Part shown: positions 7,133 to 14,246 of the stretch, in pieces
How the letters are laid out: each line of letters begins with the position of its first letter
Position numbering within the stretch: the first letter of the stretch is position 1
Assembly: GCA_045577175.1 (NCBI GenBank)
Contig: JAZNHT010000064.1
Span: 1 to 21,463, forward strand
Origin: SIG701 sp045577175
GTDB taxonomy: Bacteria > Bacillota > Clostridia > Oscillospirales > CAG-272
DNA: 21,463 bases
Direction: 5' to 3'
Notes under the pieces: model-generated
What the model was told of the DNA's origin: nothing
Database searches by the model: none
What the model saw: only the letters and a program-made list of their open reading frames with translations
Made by a program: the position numbers and the translations under genes

Positions 7133-7591
7133 ATGATTTTTGATAAGATTGAAAACGCCGGCGCATATGCCGGTATCCATCCCGGTATTGATCGCGTACT
7201 TGCTGAGGCACAGAAGATCACCGCCGAGGGCTACACCCCCGGTAAGGTTGTGCTGGACGGCGATGCTCTCTTTATGAACGTCTGCGCATACGACACCCAC
7301 GCCGCTGAAGGCGCACTCATGGAAGCACATCAGCAGTATCTTGACGTGATGTACATGGTCGAGGGCGAGGAGACGATTTACGTCAAGACAACCGCCGAGC
7401 TTGCAAACGTCACCAAGGAGTATGATCCGTCCATTGAGGCACTGCTTGCCACGCTTGACGCGGACGCTACCCCTGTTCGTCTCACGAAGGGACACTTTGT
7501 CGTGCTCTTCCCGCAGGACGCACACGCACCCGCCTGCGATACCGAGCAGAAGAACGCCGTCAAGAAAATCATCGGTAAGGTGCGCATTTAA
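7133..7591 (+). CDS. YhcH/YjgK/YiaL family protein (NanQ-like)
   Basis: This 152-residue beta-barrel protein belongs to the YhcH/YjgK/YiaL (DUF386) family. It has the family motif EAHQQYLDVMYMVEGEE near residues 64-80. A metal-site stretch FPQDAHAP lies near 124-131, and the C-terminus is KKIIGKV. E. coli YhcH (NanQ) is associated with anomerisation of sialic acid, and YiaL lies in a 2,3-diketogulonate operon. Members thus recur in sugar-acid catabolic operons, usually as sugar mutarotase-type helpers. Here it sits between a NanA-superfamily lyase and an SDR, consistent with conditioning the sugar intermediate. ATG 7133 has a GGAGGA site. Family assignment is firm; the substrate is inferred only from context. 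Confidence 0.88.
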   Translation: MIFDKIENAGAYAGIHPGIDRVLAEAQKITAEGYTPGKVVLDGDALFMNVCAYDTHAAEGALMEAHQQYLDVMYMVEGEETIYVKTTAELANVTKEYDPSIEALLATLDADATPVRLTKGHFVVLFPQDAHAPACDTEQKNAVKKIIGKVRI

Positions 7592-7602
7592 GAGGTGAAA
7601 TC

Positions 7603-8394
7603 ATGAGACACACGAAAGAATTGTTCAGTCTGGACGGTCGCGTTGCCATCGTTACCGGCGGCCGCGGTCTGTACGGCGCGTCGATCTCCCTCGGTCTTTG
7701 CGAGATGGGTGCAACGGTTGTGATTGCTTCCAGAAGCGGCGAGAAGTGCGAGGAATATGCCGCAGAGCTGCGTGCACAGGGATATAATGCGGTCGGTATG
7801 TCGCTCGATTTGAGCGATGACGCATCCATTAAGGCACTCGCTAAGGACGTGTTTGATACATACGGCAAGATCGACATCCTTGTAAACAACGCAGTCGATC
7901 GCCGCAACATGACGCCCCTTTCCACCGCGACGCGCGAAAAGCTCCGCGATTCCGCCGAGACGAATCTGAACGGTCAGATTCTGCTTTCGCAGGCGGTGCT
8001 GGAGTACATGATTCCGGCAGGGAAGGGCAACATCATCAACATCAGCTCCATGCGCGGTCTGGACTGCCCGCATTTCCCGTTCTATCCCGAATCGATGGGC
8101 GATCAGCCGATCAACTACACGACGGAAAAATGGGCGATGGTCGGTATGACGAAGTACATGGCAGGACGCTACGGTAAGCACGGTATCCGCGTCAACTGCG
8201 TGGCACCCGGCGGATTTAATCCGAATATTGCCGAGGATCATCCGTTCAATAAAACGTATATCGACAACTGCCCGCTCGGCTGCTGGGCGAACGAGGACGA
8301 CATCAAGGGTCCTGTTGCGTTCCTTGCATCCGATGCCGCCAACTATGTGACCGGCGCGACGCTCGTGATGGACGGCGGCTGGACGATCTGGTAA
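7603..8394 (+). CDS. Short-chain dehydrogenase/reductase
   Basis: This 263-residue classical SDR has a Rossmann nucleotide-binding motif TGGRGLYG (18-25). The third glycine position is shifted relative to TGGxxGLG. It also has NNAV (95-98), the catalytic serine in ISSM (148-149) and the catalytic YxxxK as Y172-TTE-K176. The segment between Ser and Tyr is about 10 residues longer than usual (HFPFYPESMGDQPIN), which probably shapes the substrate pocket. The expected role is NAD(P)-dependent oxidation or reduction of a sugar or sugar-acid hydroxyl/keto group. Spacing to the YhcH-like gene is 11 nt with a GAGGTG site, so it is within the operon. Gluconate 5-dehydrogenase-like enzymes are the closest family by architecture; the exact substrate is open. 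Confidence 0.9.
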   Translation: MRHTKELFSLDGRVAIVTGGRGLYGASISLGLCEMGATVVIASRSGEKCEEYAAELRAQGYNAVGMSLDLSDDASIKALAKDVFDTYGKIDILVNNAVDRRNMTPLSTATREKLRDSAETNLNGQILLSQAVLEYMIPAGKGNIINISSMRGLDCPHFPFYPESMGDQPINYTTEKWAMVGMTKYMAGRYGKHGIRVNCVAPGGFNPNIAEDHPFNKTYIDNCPLGCWANEDDIKGPVAFLASDAANYVTGATLVMDGGWTIW

Positions 8395-8404
8395 GGAGAA
8401 AAGC

Positions 8405-9352
8405 ATGAAATACGTTACCGCAAAAGGACAGAAAATGTCCGCGTTCTCCCTCGGTACCGTGCAGCTCGGCATGGCGTACGGTCTCGGCGAGGCGAGAGAA
8501 AAAATGTCCGAGGAGAAGGCTTTTTCCATTCTCGATACCGCGATGGAGAACGGCGTTGACAACCTCGATACCGCCAACAACTACGGCGATTCCGAGGCGG
8601 TCATCGGACGCTGGATGGACAGCCGCCGCAAGGCAGGCAAGTCGCTCCCGTGGATCGTTACGAAGATCGGTCCTTTGAAGCACGATTCCTTTGACGCGCT
8701 CCGCGATGACGTTTTGCGTCAGGTCGAGGGATGCCAAAAGAATCTCGGCATGGACACGATCGATTGCCTGATGCTCCACAATTTCGATGACTATCTGGCG
8801 GACGGCGAGGCTCTCAGAAAGATTTTTGACGAGCTCAAGGCGCAGAAGGCGTACAAGTACAGCGCGATTTCCACGTACTCCCGTTACGATTACGGTGTGA
8901 TCGCCGAAAGCGGCTTTGATGCCGTACAGGTGCCTCTGAACGTGTTTGACTGGACACAGATCGAAAACGGCGGTCACCGGAAGCTCGCCGATGCCGGCAT
9001 GATGGTCTTCGTCCGCAGCGTATTTTTGCAGGGACTTGTGTTCCATACGCCCGAGGATCTCGATCCCCGTATGGATTTCTGCAAGGCACCGCTGGCACGC
9101 TATCTGGAACTCTGCAAGGAGTTTGAGCTGGAGCCTGCCGCGCTCGCGCTTTCCTACGTTCTCTCCGTGCCCGGTGTAACGACCGCGGTTATGGGATGCG
9201 ACAATGCCGAGCAGGTAAAGGCAAACTGCGCGCTGTTTGATAAGACCGTGCAGCTTACAAAAGAGCAGATCGCTTTGCTGCGCGAGGCGTTTGTCGGCAT
9301 CGATCCGCGCGTGATCAATCCCGGCGTATGGTATAACAACGGCAAAAAATGA
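8405..9352 (+). CDS. Aldo/keto reductase
   Basis: This 315-residue AKR-superfamily TIM barrel has the full catalytic tetrad: D55 and Y60 (NLDTANNYGDSE), K87 (VTKIG) and H125 (LMLHNFD). These enzymes use NAD(P)H to interconvert aldehydes/ketones and alcohols. In this operon it could oxidise or reduce a sugar intermediate, or remove a reactive aldehyde released by the upstream lyase. The gene begins 10 nt after the SDR stop with AAGGAG as ribosome binding site and is the last gene of unit A. The C-terminal region (YVLSVPGVTTAVMGCDN) is the usual nucleotide-binding end of the barrel. Substrate cannot be named from sequence. Confidence 0.9.
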   Translation: MKYVTAKGQKMSAFSLGTVQLGMAYGLGEAREKMSEEKAFSILDTAMENGVDNLDTANNYGDSEAVIGRWMDSRRKAGKSLPWIVTKIGPLKHDSFDALRDDVLRQVEGCQKNLGMDTIDCLMLHNFDDYLADGEALRKIFDELKAQKAYKYSAISTYSRYDYGVIAESGFDAVQVPLNVFDWTQIENGGHRKLADAGMMVFVRSVFLQGLVFHTPEDLDPRMDFCKAPLARYLELCKEFELEPAALALSYVLSVPGVTTAVMGCDNAEQVKANCALFDKTVQLTKEQIALLREAFVGIDPRVINPGVWYNNGKK

Positions 9353-9380
9353 TGCCGAACGGCGTGTATTAAGGCAAAAG

Positions 9381-9419
9381 TGCCGAAATTTGTCGTTGTC
9401 GGGCGGGAAAATGCCGCCC
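9381..9419. promoter_or_regulatory. CCGAAATT element and GC hairpin upstream of the unit B promoter
   Basis: TGCCGAAATT (9381-9390) repeats exactly, in reverse orientation, the sequence at 2396-2405 next to the unit A promoter. A further TGCCGAA lies at 9353-9359. Between this and the -35 box, arms GGGCGG (9401-9406) and CCGCCC (9414-9419) form a hairpin. That hairpin may end the AKR transcript or serve as an operator; it lacks a T-run. Confidence 0.4.
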
Positions 9420-9423
9420 CGCA

Positions 9424-9452
9424 TTGACAATTTTCTGCGGAAGTGGTATAAT
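9424..9452 (+). promoter_or_regulatory. Consensus sigma-A promoter of unit B
   Basis: TTGACA (9424-9429) and TATAAT (9447-9452) are both perfect, with a 17-bp spacer. The start codon of the TIM-like gene is 45 nt downstream. Confidence 0.85.
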
Positions 9453-9497
9453 ATACGCGTATTTGAAACCGTAAATCAAAAAGAAAAGAGAACATCT

Positions 9498-10205
9498 ATG
9501 CATAAGGATTGTAAAATTCGCGCACCGTTTTTTGAAATCGGTCCGAAATCGTATCTCTTCGGTGATGACGTCCTCGATCTCGCTCTTGCTGCCGATGCGG
9601 CTGCCAAGAAGTACGATGTAGACATCATCTTCACCACGCCCGTGATCGACATCCGCCGTGTAGCCGAGGCTACCGAGCGTATTCACGTGTTCGCGCCCCA
9701 CATGGACAATCTGAAGCCCGGCCGCGGTCTTGCCGATACGCTGCCCGAGTCTCTCGTTGCCGCCGGTGCGGAGGGCGTCATGCTCAACCACTGCGAGAAG
9801 CCTCTCACGATGGCACAGCTCCGCGCTGCGATCCTTCGTGCCGATGAGGTCGGTCTCGTCACGATTGTCTGCGCGGACTCCATTGCCGAGGCTGCCGCAA
9901 TCGCAAACTTGAACCCGAACATCATCGTAGCGGAGCCGACCGAGCTGATCGGTACGGGCAAGGCAAGCGATGAGGATTATGTCCGTGCATCCACCGAGGC
10001 GGTCAAGAACGTCAATAAGGATATTCAGGTTCTCCAGGGTGCCGGTATCAAGTGCTATGACGACGTTTACCGCAATATCTACGCCGGTGCCGATGCAACC
10101 GGCTCGTCCAGCGGCATCGTTGCTCTGCCTACCCGTGAGGCGAGAAACGCGATGGTGGACGAGATGATCCGTGCCGTCCGCGAAGCGTGGGACGCACGCC
10201 ACTGA
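9498..10205 (+). CDS. Archaeal-type triosephosphate isomerase-like protein
   Basis: This 235-residue TIM barrel resembles archaeal triosephosphate isomerases rather than the roughly 250-residue bacterial TpiA. The catalytic histidine is H98 (MLNHCEK) and the catalytic glutamate is E146 (VAEPTELIGTG). Phosphate-binding glycine motifs follow (GAGI at 181-184, GSSSGIV at 202-208). The N-terminal substrate lysine appears to be K17 in EIGPKSY, but the usual Asn of the NxK motif is replaced by Gly. Such proteins occur outside glycolysis in sugar clusters; for example, a TIM homologue isomerises L-erythrulose-1-phosphate in erythritol pathways. A role on a triose or tetrose phosphate in this pathway is therefore likely. 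The ATG at 9498 follows a weak AAGAG site. The frame extends upstream to 9390, but only across the promoter, so I reject that longer start. Confidence 0.85.
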   Translation: MHKDCKIRAPFFEIGPKSYLFGDDVLDLALAADAAAKKYDVDIIFTTPVIDIRRVAEATERIHVFAPHMDNLKPGRGLADTLPESLVAAGAEGVMLNHCEKPLTMAQLRAAILRADEVGLVTIVCADSIAEAAAIANLNPNIIVAEPTELIGTGKASDEDYVRASTEAVKNVNKDIQVLQGAGIKCYDDVYRNIYAGADATGSSSGIVALPTREARNAMVDEMIRAVREAWDARH

Positions 10206-10246
10206 TTCAGTCCAATTTTTAATACTATATTTGGAGGAAAATACCC

Positions 10247-10867
10247 ATGGAATTTGTAGTTTTTCAGAAAGAGATCGAGCTGCAGTCCCGCGGTTGGATC
10301 CCGACCTTCCACGACATCTCTGTTGATGTTATGAGAATCGTTGAGGAGTCCGGCGTTAAGAACGGTACCTGCGCAATCGTTTCTCACCACACCACCTGCT
10401 CCGTTATGGTTCAGGAGTGCTCGCACGACTTCGACTCCTTCGACCTCGAGTATCTGCAGCATGACCTTCTCGACATCATGCGCAAGATGATCCCCGATTT
10501 CGCAAACGAGGGCGACTACCGTCATCCCGGTCCGGTTCATGCACAGTTCGGCCGCTACGTTGACGAGCCCGGCAACTTCACCTCTATGAACACCGACGGT
10601 CACCTGCGTTCCGTATTCTTCGGCCGCAGCGAGACGATGACCATCAAGGACGGTAAGCTGGATGGCGGCGAGTTCGCTCACATCTACTTCATCGACTGGG
10701 ATCACGTCCGTGCACGCCGCCGTCAGGCAAACATCACCATCATCGGTACGACCGACGATGTCAACGACCGCAAGTACAATGGCGGTCAGGTTGTCAACAC
10801 GCTCCGCAAGTTCACCGCTGACGAGAAGGCTTACCTCGATCAGTACGACGAGTGGAAGAAGCACTAA
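10247..10867 (+). CDS. Long YjbQ-like (UPF0047) protein
   Basis: This 206-residue protein matches the YjbQ/UPF0047 pattern. It has a VSHHTTCSVMVQE block (45-57; family pattern HTS/T...E), an NTDGHLRSVFFGRSE block (115-129), and GGEFAHIYFIDWDHVRARRR (140-159), where family members have a LGTWQ...GPR-like stretch. It is about 60 residues longer than the usual ~140, because of a middle insertion (HDLLDIMRKMIPDFANEGDYRHPGPV) and a charged C-terminal tail. Known YjbQ proteins have a conserved His/Asp/Glu metal pocket and only weak thiamine phosphate synthase activity, so function is unsettled. The GGAGGA site and codon use suggest strong expression. It is co-transcribed with the TIM-like gene, 41 nt upstream, which ties it to sugar-phosphate metabolism. 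Confidence 0.75.
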   Translation: MEFVVFQKEIELQSRGWIPTFHDISVDVMRIVEESGVKNGTCAIVSHHTTCSVMVQECSHDFDSFDLEYLQHDLLDIMRKMIPDFANEGDYRHPGPVHAQFGRYVDEPGNFTSMNTDGHLRSVFFGRSETMTIKDGKLDGGEFAHIYFIDWDHVRARRRQANITIIGTTDDVNDRKYNGGQVVNTLRKFTADEKAYLDQYDEWKKH

Positions 10868-10881
10868 TTCAGTTTTGACAG

Positions 10882-10914
10882 AAAAGGACAGAGACTTTTG
10901 CCTCTGTCCTTTTT
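10882..10914. terminator. Bidirectional terminator between unit B and the convergent regulator
   Basis: A perfect 12-bp stem AAAAGGACAGAG (10882-10893) / CTCTGTCCTTTT (10902-10913) has an 8-nt loop and a T-run. The mirrored A-run makes it usable for the minus-strand regulator that ends at 10920. Confidence 0.92.
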
Positions 10915-10919
10915 GCTTT

Positions 10920-11996
10920 TTAATCGATGTACTTGTTCAGAACTTCTGTGAAGGCGGGATTTTGCAGTAGTTCTGCGCGTCTGCCGCCCGTGGCGTGGGA
11001 GTGAGAATCCATAAGCCGTTCAAACAGTTTGTCGTGCATTTCCGCCGGGCGGCGTCCGTTATAGGACTTTCGCAAAGGCTGGTTTTCCTTCATACGTTGT
11101 GACAGCAATTTCGCTGCATACAGATTTTTGTCCATCACGGCGATTACCGCTTCATCGCTCCCGCCGCGGTAGCAGAGATCATTTTCCATTCTTCCGAGGA
11201 AAGATTGCGCCAGCACGAGGAAAAAGTCCTCGCCTGTTTTTTCAAAGGCATCCAGCATCAGTTTGCCGTACTGCAACGCTCGATCTGCTTTTTCTTCCAT
11301 CGAAAGTGAGGGATTGAAAAATACAGTTCTGCCGAGCTTATCGGCCGCAAAATCGACAAGATCATACATGTTTTTTCGAACATGGTAATAATATTCGTCC
11401 GTGCCTTTGGCAAACAACTGCTCATTCTTTTGATCGCAAGTGGTGTACCAATCCGCAAACTTTGTTTTGTAAATTTCCAACGCTTCCTCTGTTTTCCCCT
11501 CAGCGTGAAGAATCTTGGCACGCATATTCCACGCATTCAGACGGAGCGTTTCCTCCGTGCATCCTTCGAGTATTTTATCGCAGATCGCAAAAAATTCCTC
11601 CTTGTGGGCGATCAGCACGGCAGGGTCGTTGTCAGCCAGATCTCCGCCGATATTCCACATATAGTGGTGCATGATAAAGTAATCATTCGGATAGTCGTGA
11701 TATGCTTTTACGATGATTTCGCGTCCTTTTTTGCCATTCCAATGCTTTCTGTAAAGTGCAAGGATATCGTTGATTTCTGCTTGTACCTTTTCCTGATCGT
11801 ATCCCATAAGCTCGTCAAGCGTTACTCCGAAATAGTACGCAAGCGGCTGTAAAAGGGTAATGTCGGGATAGCTTTCCCCTCTCTCCCATTTGCTGACTGC
11901 CGCACAGGTAACGCTCATAGCCTCGGACAACTGTTCTTGTGTGATGTTTTTTGCGGTACGCAGTCGCTTAATGTTTGTGCCTATTGTCATTTTCAT
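10920..11996 (-). CDS. XRE-family transcriptional regulator with helical repeat C-terminus
   Basis: This is a 358-residue protein. Residues about 5-65 form an HTH_3/XRE DNA-binding domain (IKRLRTAKNITQEQLSEAM, SVTCAAVSKWERG, then PDITLLQPLAYYFGVTLDELMG). The rest (about 75-350) is a long alpha-helical region rich in Tyr, Trp and acidic residues. It has TPR-like segments such as RAKILHAEGKTEEALEIYKTKF, suggesting a ligand- or peptide-sensing module. The start at 11996 has GGAGG 7 nt upstream. It lies convergent to unit B and divergent from unit C, so it is the nearest candidate to control the catabolic genes. It could equally control only itself, through the large palindrome over its own promoter. 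Family assignment is firm; targets are unknown. Confidence 0.88.
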   Translation of the reverse strand: MKMTIGTNIKRLRTAKNITQEQLSEAMSVTCAAVSKWERGESYPDITLLQPLAYYFGVTLDELMGYDQEKVQAEINDILALYRKHWNGKKGREIIVKAYHDYPNDYFIMHHYMWNIGGDLADNDPAVLIAHKEEFFAICDKILEGCTEETLRLNAWNMRAKILHAEGKTEEALEIYKTKFADWYTTCDQKNEQLFAKGTDEYYYHVRKNMYDLVDFAADKLGRTVFFNPSLSMEEKADRALQYGKLMLDAFEKTGEDFFLVLAQSFLGRMENDLCYRGGSDEAVIAVMDKNLYAAKLLSQRMKENQPLRKSYNGRRPAEMHDKLFERLMDSHSHATGGRRAELLQNPAFTEVLNKYID

Positions 11997-12021
11997 AAGA
12001 ATACCTCCGTGTAAATTGAGC

Positions 12022-12062
12022 CGACGTCTGCTTCTGCTTATATTATAGCAGAAAAAACGTCG
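12022..12062. promoter_or_regulatory. 41-bp composite palindrome over the regulator promoter (putative operator)
   Basis: Two nested perfect inverted repeats share one centre: outer arms CGACGT (12022-12027) / ACGTCG (12057-12062) and inner arms TTCTGCT (12032-12038) / AGCAGAA (12047-12053). The -10 box of the minus-strand regulator promoter lies in the central gap. This is the geometry of an autoregulatory XRE operator. Confidence 0.6.
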
Positions 12063-12069
12063 AGGTAAA
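12042..12069 (-). promoter_or_regulatory. Promoter of the XRE regulator
   Basis: Read on the minus strand there is a perfect TATAAT (12047 to 12042), with a weak TTTACC 16 bp upstream (12069 to 12064). The start codon is 45 nt downstream. The poor -35 box suits a regulated promoter. Confidence 0.5.
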
Positions 12070-12109
12070 GGTATTGTCAAGAAACCCCGTGTTAACCGGA
12101 GGTTGAAAA

Positions 12110-12190
12110 ATGAAACTGCCGTCATGCTTGGATGCTTTTCTTTTTTCGCAAAATGTCGGGAGAATTTCCAAATACCGCTTGCAATTCTGA
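12110..12190 (+). CDS. Possible 26-residue peptide gene
   Basis: A short frame starts with ATG at 12110 and has a very good GGAGG site (12098-12102, 7-nt spacing). It encodes MKLPSCLDAFLFSQ plus twelve residues ending in YRLQF. It lies between the divergent XRE regulator and unit C, and its stop overlaps the -35 box of unit C. There is no convincing forward promoter just upstream. It could be a leader or signalling peptide, or chance. I do not recognise it. Confidence 0.25.
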   Translation: MKLPSCLDAFLFSQNVGRISKYRLQF

Positions 12191-12207
12191 GCGTGCCGTG
12201 CTATACT
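12179..12207 (+). promoter_or_regulatory. Promoter of unit C
   Basis: TTGCAA (12179-12184) and TATACT (12202-12207) lie 17 bp apart, 52 nt before the SIS gene start. Both boxes deviate from consensus, in contrast to the perfect promoters of units A and B. Confidence 0.65.
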
Positions 12208-12258
12208 TAATATGTAAAAGAATGTCCCCCTGTCAGGGTGAAAAGAAAGGATCAAACC

Positions 12259-12855
12259 ATGAAGGAAATCGGAATCCAAAGACTGAAAGAGAGCTTTGAA
12301 ATCGAGGCGGAGTGCCTGAAGGACGCGCTCGCCTATATCGACGAGGAAGCGTTTGCCAAGGCGGTCGATCTGCTCGCCCACGCGGAGAGAATCGGCACGT
12401 CCGGCTGCGGTCACTCCGGCATCATCTGCCAGCACGCGGCACACCTGCTCTGCTGCATCGAGCGCCCCACGCGCTTTATCTCCCCCGCCGAGGCTGTCCA
12501 CGGCGCGACCGGCTACCTCCAGAAGGATGACGTTATGATTTTCGCATCCCGCGGCGGTAAGACGAAGGAGCTGCTCCCGATTCTTGACATCTGCAAGGCG
12601 AAGGGCGTTAAGGTTATCACCATCACCGAGAACACCGAGTCTCCGCTCGCTACCGGCGCGGATGTCGTTCTCCGTCAGTACGTCAACCGTGAGACGGATA
12701 AGTACAACTCCCAGGGTACGACGAGCACCACGTCTCTGTGCGTGATTATCCACGCGCTCCAGTCCGCACTCATCGAGGAGACGGACTACAAAAACGAGCA
12801 GTTTGCGCTCATTCATCCCGGCGGAGCTGTCGGCGAAAGACTGAACAAGAAATAA
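12259..12855 (+). CDS. SIS-domain sugar-phosphate isomerase (KpsF/GutQ-like, no CBS domains)
   Basis: This 198-residue single-domain SIS protein has the sugar-phosphate-binding glycine/serine loop TSGCGHSGIIC (48-57 region). The second phosphate segment, SRGGKTKE (97-104), stands in place of the common SNSGET. HGATG lies at 81-85, and the C-terminal motif is FALIHPGGAVGERL (182-195). This last motif is characteristic of KpsF/GutQ arabinose-5-phosphate isomerases, whose two C-terminal CBS domains are absent here. The expected activity is aldose-ketose isomerisation of a sugar phosphate, or amino-sugar phosphate handling as in GlmS/AgaS. I chose ATG 12259 because the GAAAGGA site is just upstream; a GTG at 12238 would include it. 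It heads unit C. Substrate is unknown. Confidence 0.85.
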   Translation: MKEIGIQRLKESFEIEAECLKDALAYIDEEAFAKAVDLLAHAERIGTSGCGHSGIICQHAAHLLCCIERPTRFISPAEAVHGATGYLQKDDVMIFASRGGKTKELLPILDICKAKGVKVITITENTESPLATGADVVLRQYVNRETDKYNSQGTTSTTSLCVIIHALQSALIEETDYKNEQFALIHPGGAVGERLNKK

Positions 12856-12892
12856 TTCTACATAAAATCCATTACGAAAGAGGTATTTTCCT

Positions 12893-14227
12893 ATGTTGAA
12901 AGCAGGAACTGCGCTTGTTGAAATCACCCCCCCGCAGGGACTTGAGCTTGCAGGCTATCCGCACTATCCGAGACATAACACGGGCGCGCACGATCCGCTC
13001 TACGCCGCTTGCATGTATCTCGCAGACGGCGGCAAGGAGATCGCCATGGTCACGCTCGACCTTCTGTTTTTCTCCAAAAAGCACATCGCTGAGGTGCGCC
13101 GCCGCGTGGAGGCCGCCTGCGGTATCCCTGCCGGCAATATCATGATCGGTACGTCCCACACGCACTCCGGTCCGTGGACGTCCGGACGTCTCGACATCGA
13201 GGCGCTTGAGAAGGGTATCGGTCAGCCGATGGAGTACGTTGAGACGGTTATTGCAAAGGTCACCTCCATCATTGCCGAGGCAAAGAAGAACGCGTTTGAC
13301 GCGGCATTCACCTCCGGCGTTGCTCTCTGCGGCGCGGAGCAGGGTGTCGGCGGCAACCGCCGTATGCCGGGCGGTCCGCACGATCCGCTCGTCAGCGTGA
13401 TGGCTGTCAAGGACATGAACGATACCGTCCGCGGCATTTTCGTAAACTACACGCTGCATCCCACGTTTATCCACGAGTGGAGCACCGTCTGCACTGCTGA
13501 CTATCCGGCATACGTCCGCATACAGCTCGGCGAGATGGAGAAGGATGCCGTTGTCGGCTTCGCACAGGGTGCATCCGGCAATCAGTCCAGCCGCTACTAC
13601 CGTCAGGGCGAGAGCTATGACGAGGCAGAGCGCGTCGGTCGCCTGATCGGTAAGGCTGCACATTCCGTGCTCGATAAGGCTGTATGGCAGACGGAGCTTG
13701 ACATCCGCGTTGCTTCCACCACGATCGACGTGATCCTCCGCGATTTCGGTACGGAGGAGGAGCTCCGTGCACAGGTTGAGCACGACGAGAAGATCTACAA
13801 GGATCTGTATGCGAAATACGGTCAGTCCACCAACCGTGATGAGTATTATCTCTGGCAGAACGCCAACCTCAAGCTGCTCGGGTCGGAGGATCAGCTCGGC
13901 TACATCCTTTTGCAGAAGAGCGGAAAGCCGATCGAGCTTCTCGTGGATGAGGTTCCTGTGGAAATTCAGGCGATCCGTCTCGGCGGCACCTGCGTTGTCG
14001 GCGTTCCCGGCGAGCAGTTCGTTGAGTACGGTCTGTATGTCAAGGCGATGGCAGGCTTCGGTATGGTTGTTTACAACACCAACACGAACGGCTGTCTCCC
14101 CGGCTATATGTACACGCCCGAGTCTCTCGTGACCGGCGGATACGAGACCGATACATCCATGCTTGATGTCAAGTTCGGTCGCGTTCTTATGGATGCGATC
14201 CTTGACACCACCGAAAAACTGAAATAA
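12893..14227 (+). CDS. Cytosolic neutral/alkaline ceramidase-like amidase
   Basis: This 444-residue protein matches the neutral/alkaline non-lysosomal ceramidase catalytic domain. It starts with AGTALVEITPP and has the zinc motif TSHTHSGP with H89 and H91. A further histidine is H189 (YTLHPT), and E374 (VPGEQFVEY) and the GYMYTPES/GYET region (404-418) match the remaining zinc Glu/Tyr ligands. The nucleophile region reads GASGNQSS (226-233) instead of the classical GDVSPN. There is no signal peptide and no C-terminal Ig-like domain, whereas true ceramidases are secreted and about 650-780 residues. The chemistry is expected to be zinc-dependent N-acyl amide hydrolysis. Between a sugar isomerase and a NagB-like protein, a soluble N-acyl amino sugar or related compound is more plausible than ceramide. 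Its 37-nt spacing from the SIS gene supports one operon. Confidence 0.82.
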   Translation: MLKAGTALVEITPPQGLELAGYPHYPRHNTGAHDPLYAACMYLADGGKEIAMVTLDLLFFSKKHIAEVRRRVEAACGIPAGNIMIGTSHTHSGPWTSGRLDIEALEKGIGQPMEYVETVIAKVTSIIAEAKKNAFDAAFTSGVALCGAEQGVGGNRRMPGGPHDPLVSVMAVKDMNDTVRGIFVNYTLHPTFIHEWSTVCTADYPAYVRIQLGEMEKDAVVGFAQGASGNQSSRYYRQGESYDEAERVGRLIGKAAHSVLDKAVWQTELDIRVASTTIDVILRDFGTEEELRAQVEHDEKIYKDLYAKYGQSTNRDEYYLWQNANLKLLGSEDQLGYILLQKSGKPIELLVDEVPVEIQAIRLGGTCVVGVPGEQFVEYGLYVKAMAGFGMVVYNTNTNGCLPGYMYTPESLVTGGYETDTSMLDVKFGRVLMDAILDTTEKLK

Positions 14228-14246
14228 TTTTGAGAGGTACATATAA

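Noticed and set aside
12238..12258. GTG start for the SIS protein
   Set aside because: The Shine-Dalgarno GAAAGGA lies within this extension, and ATG 12259 starts the family-like sequence.
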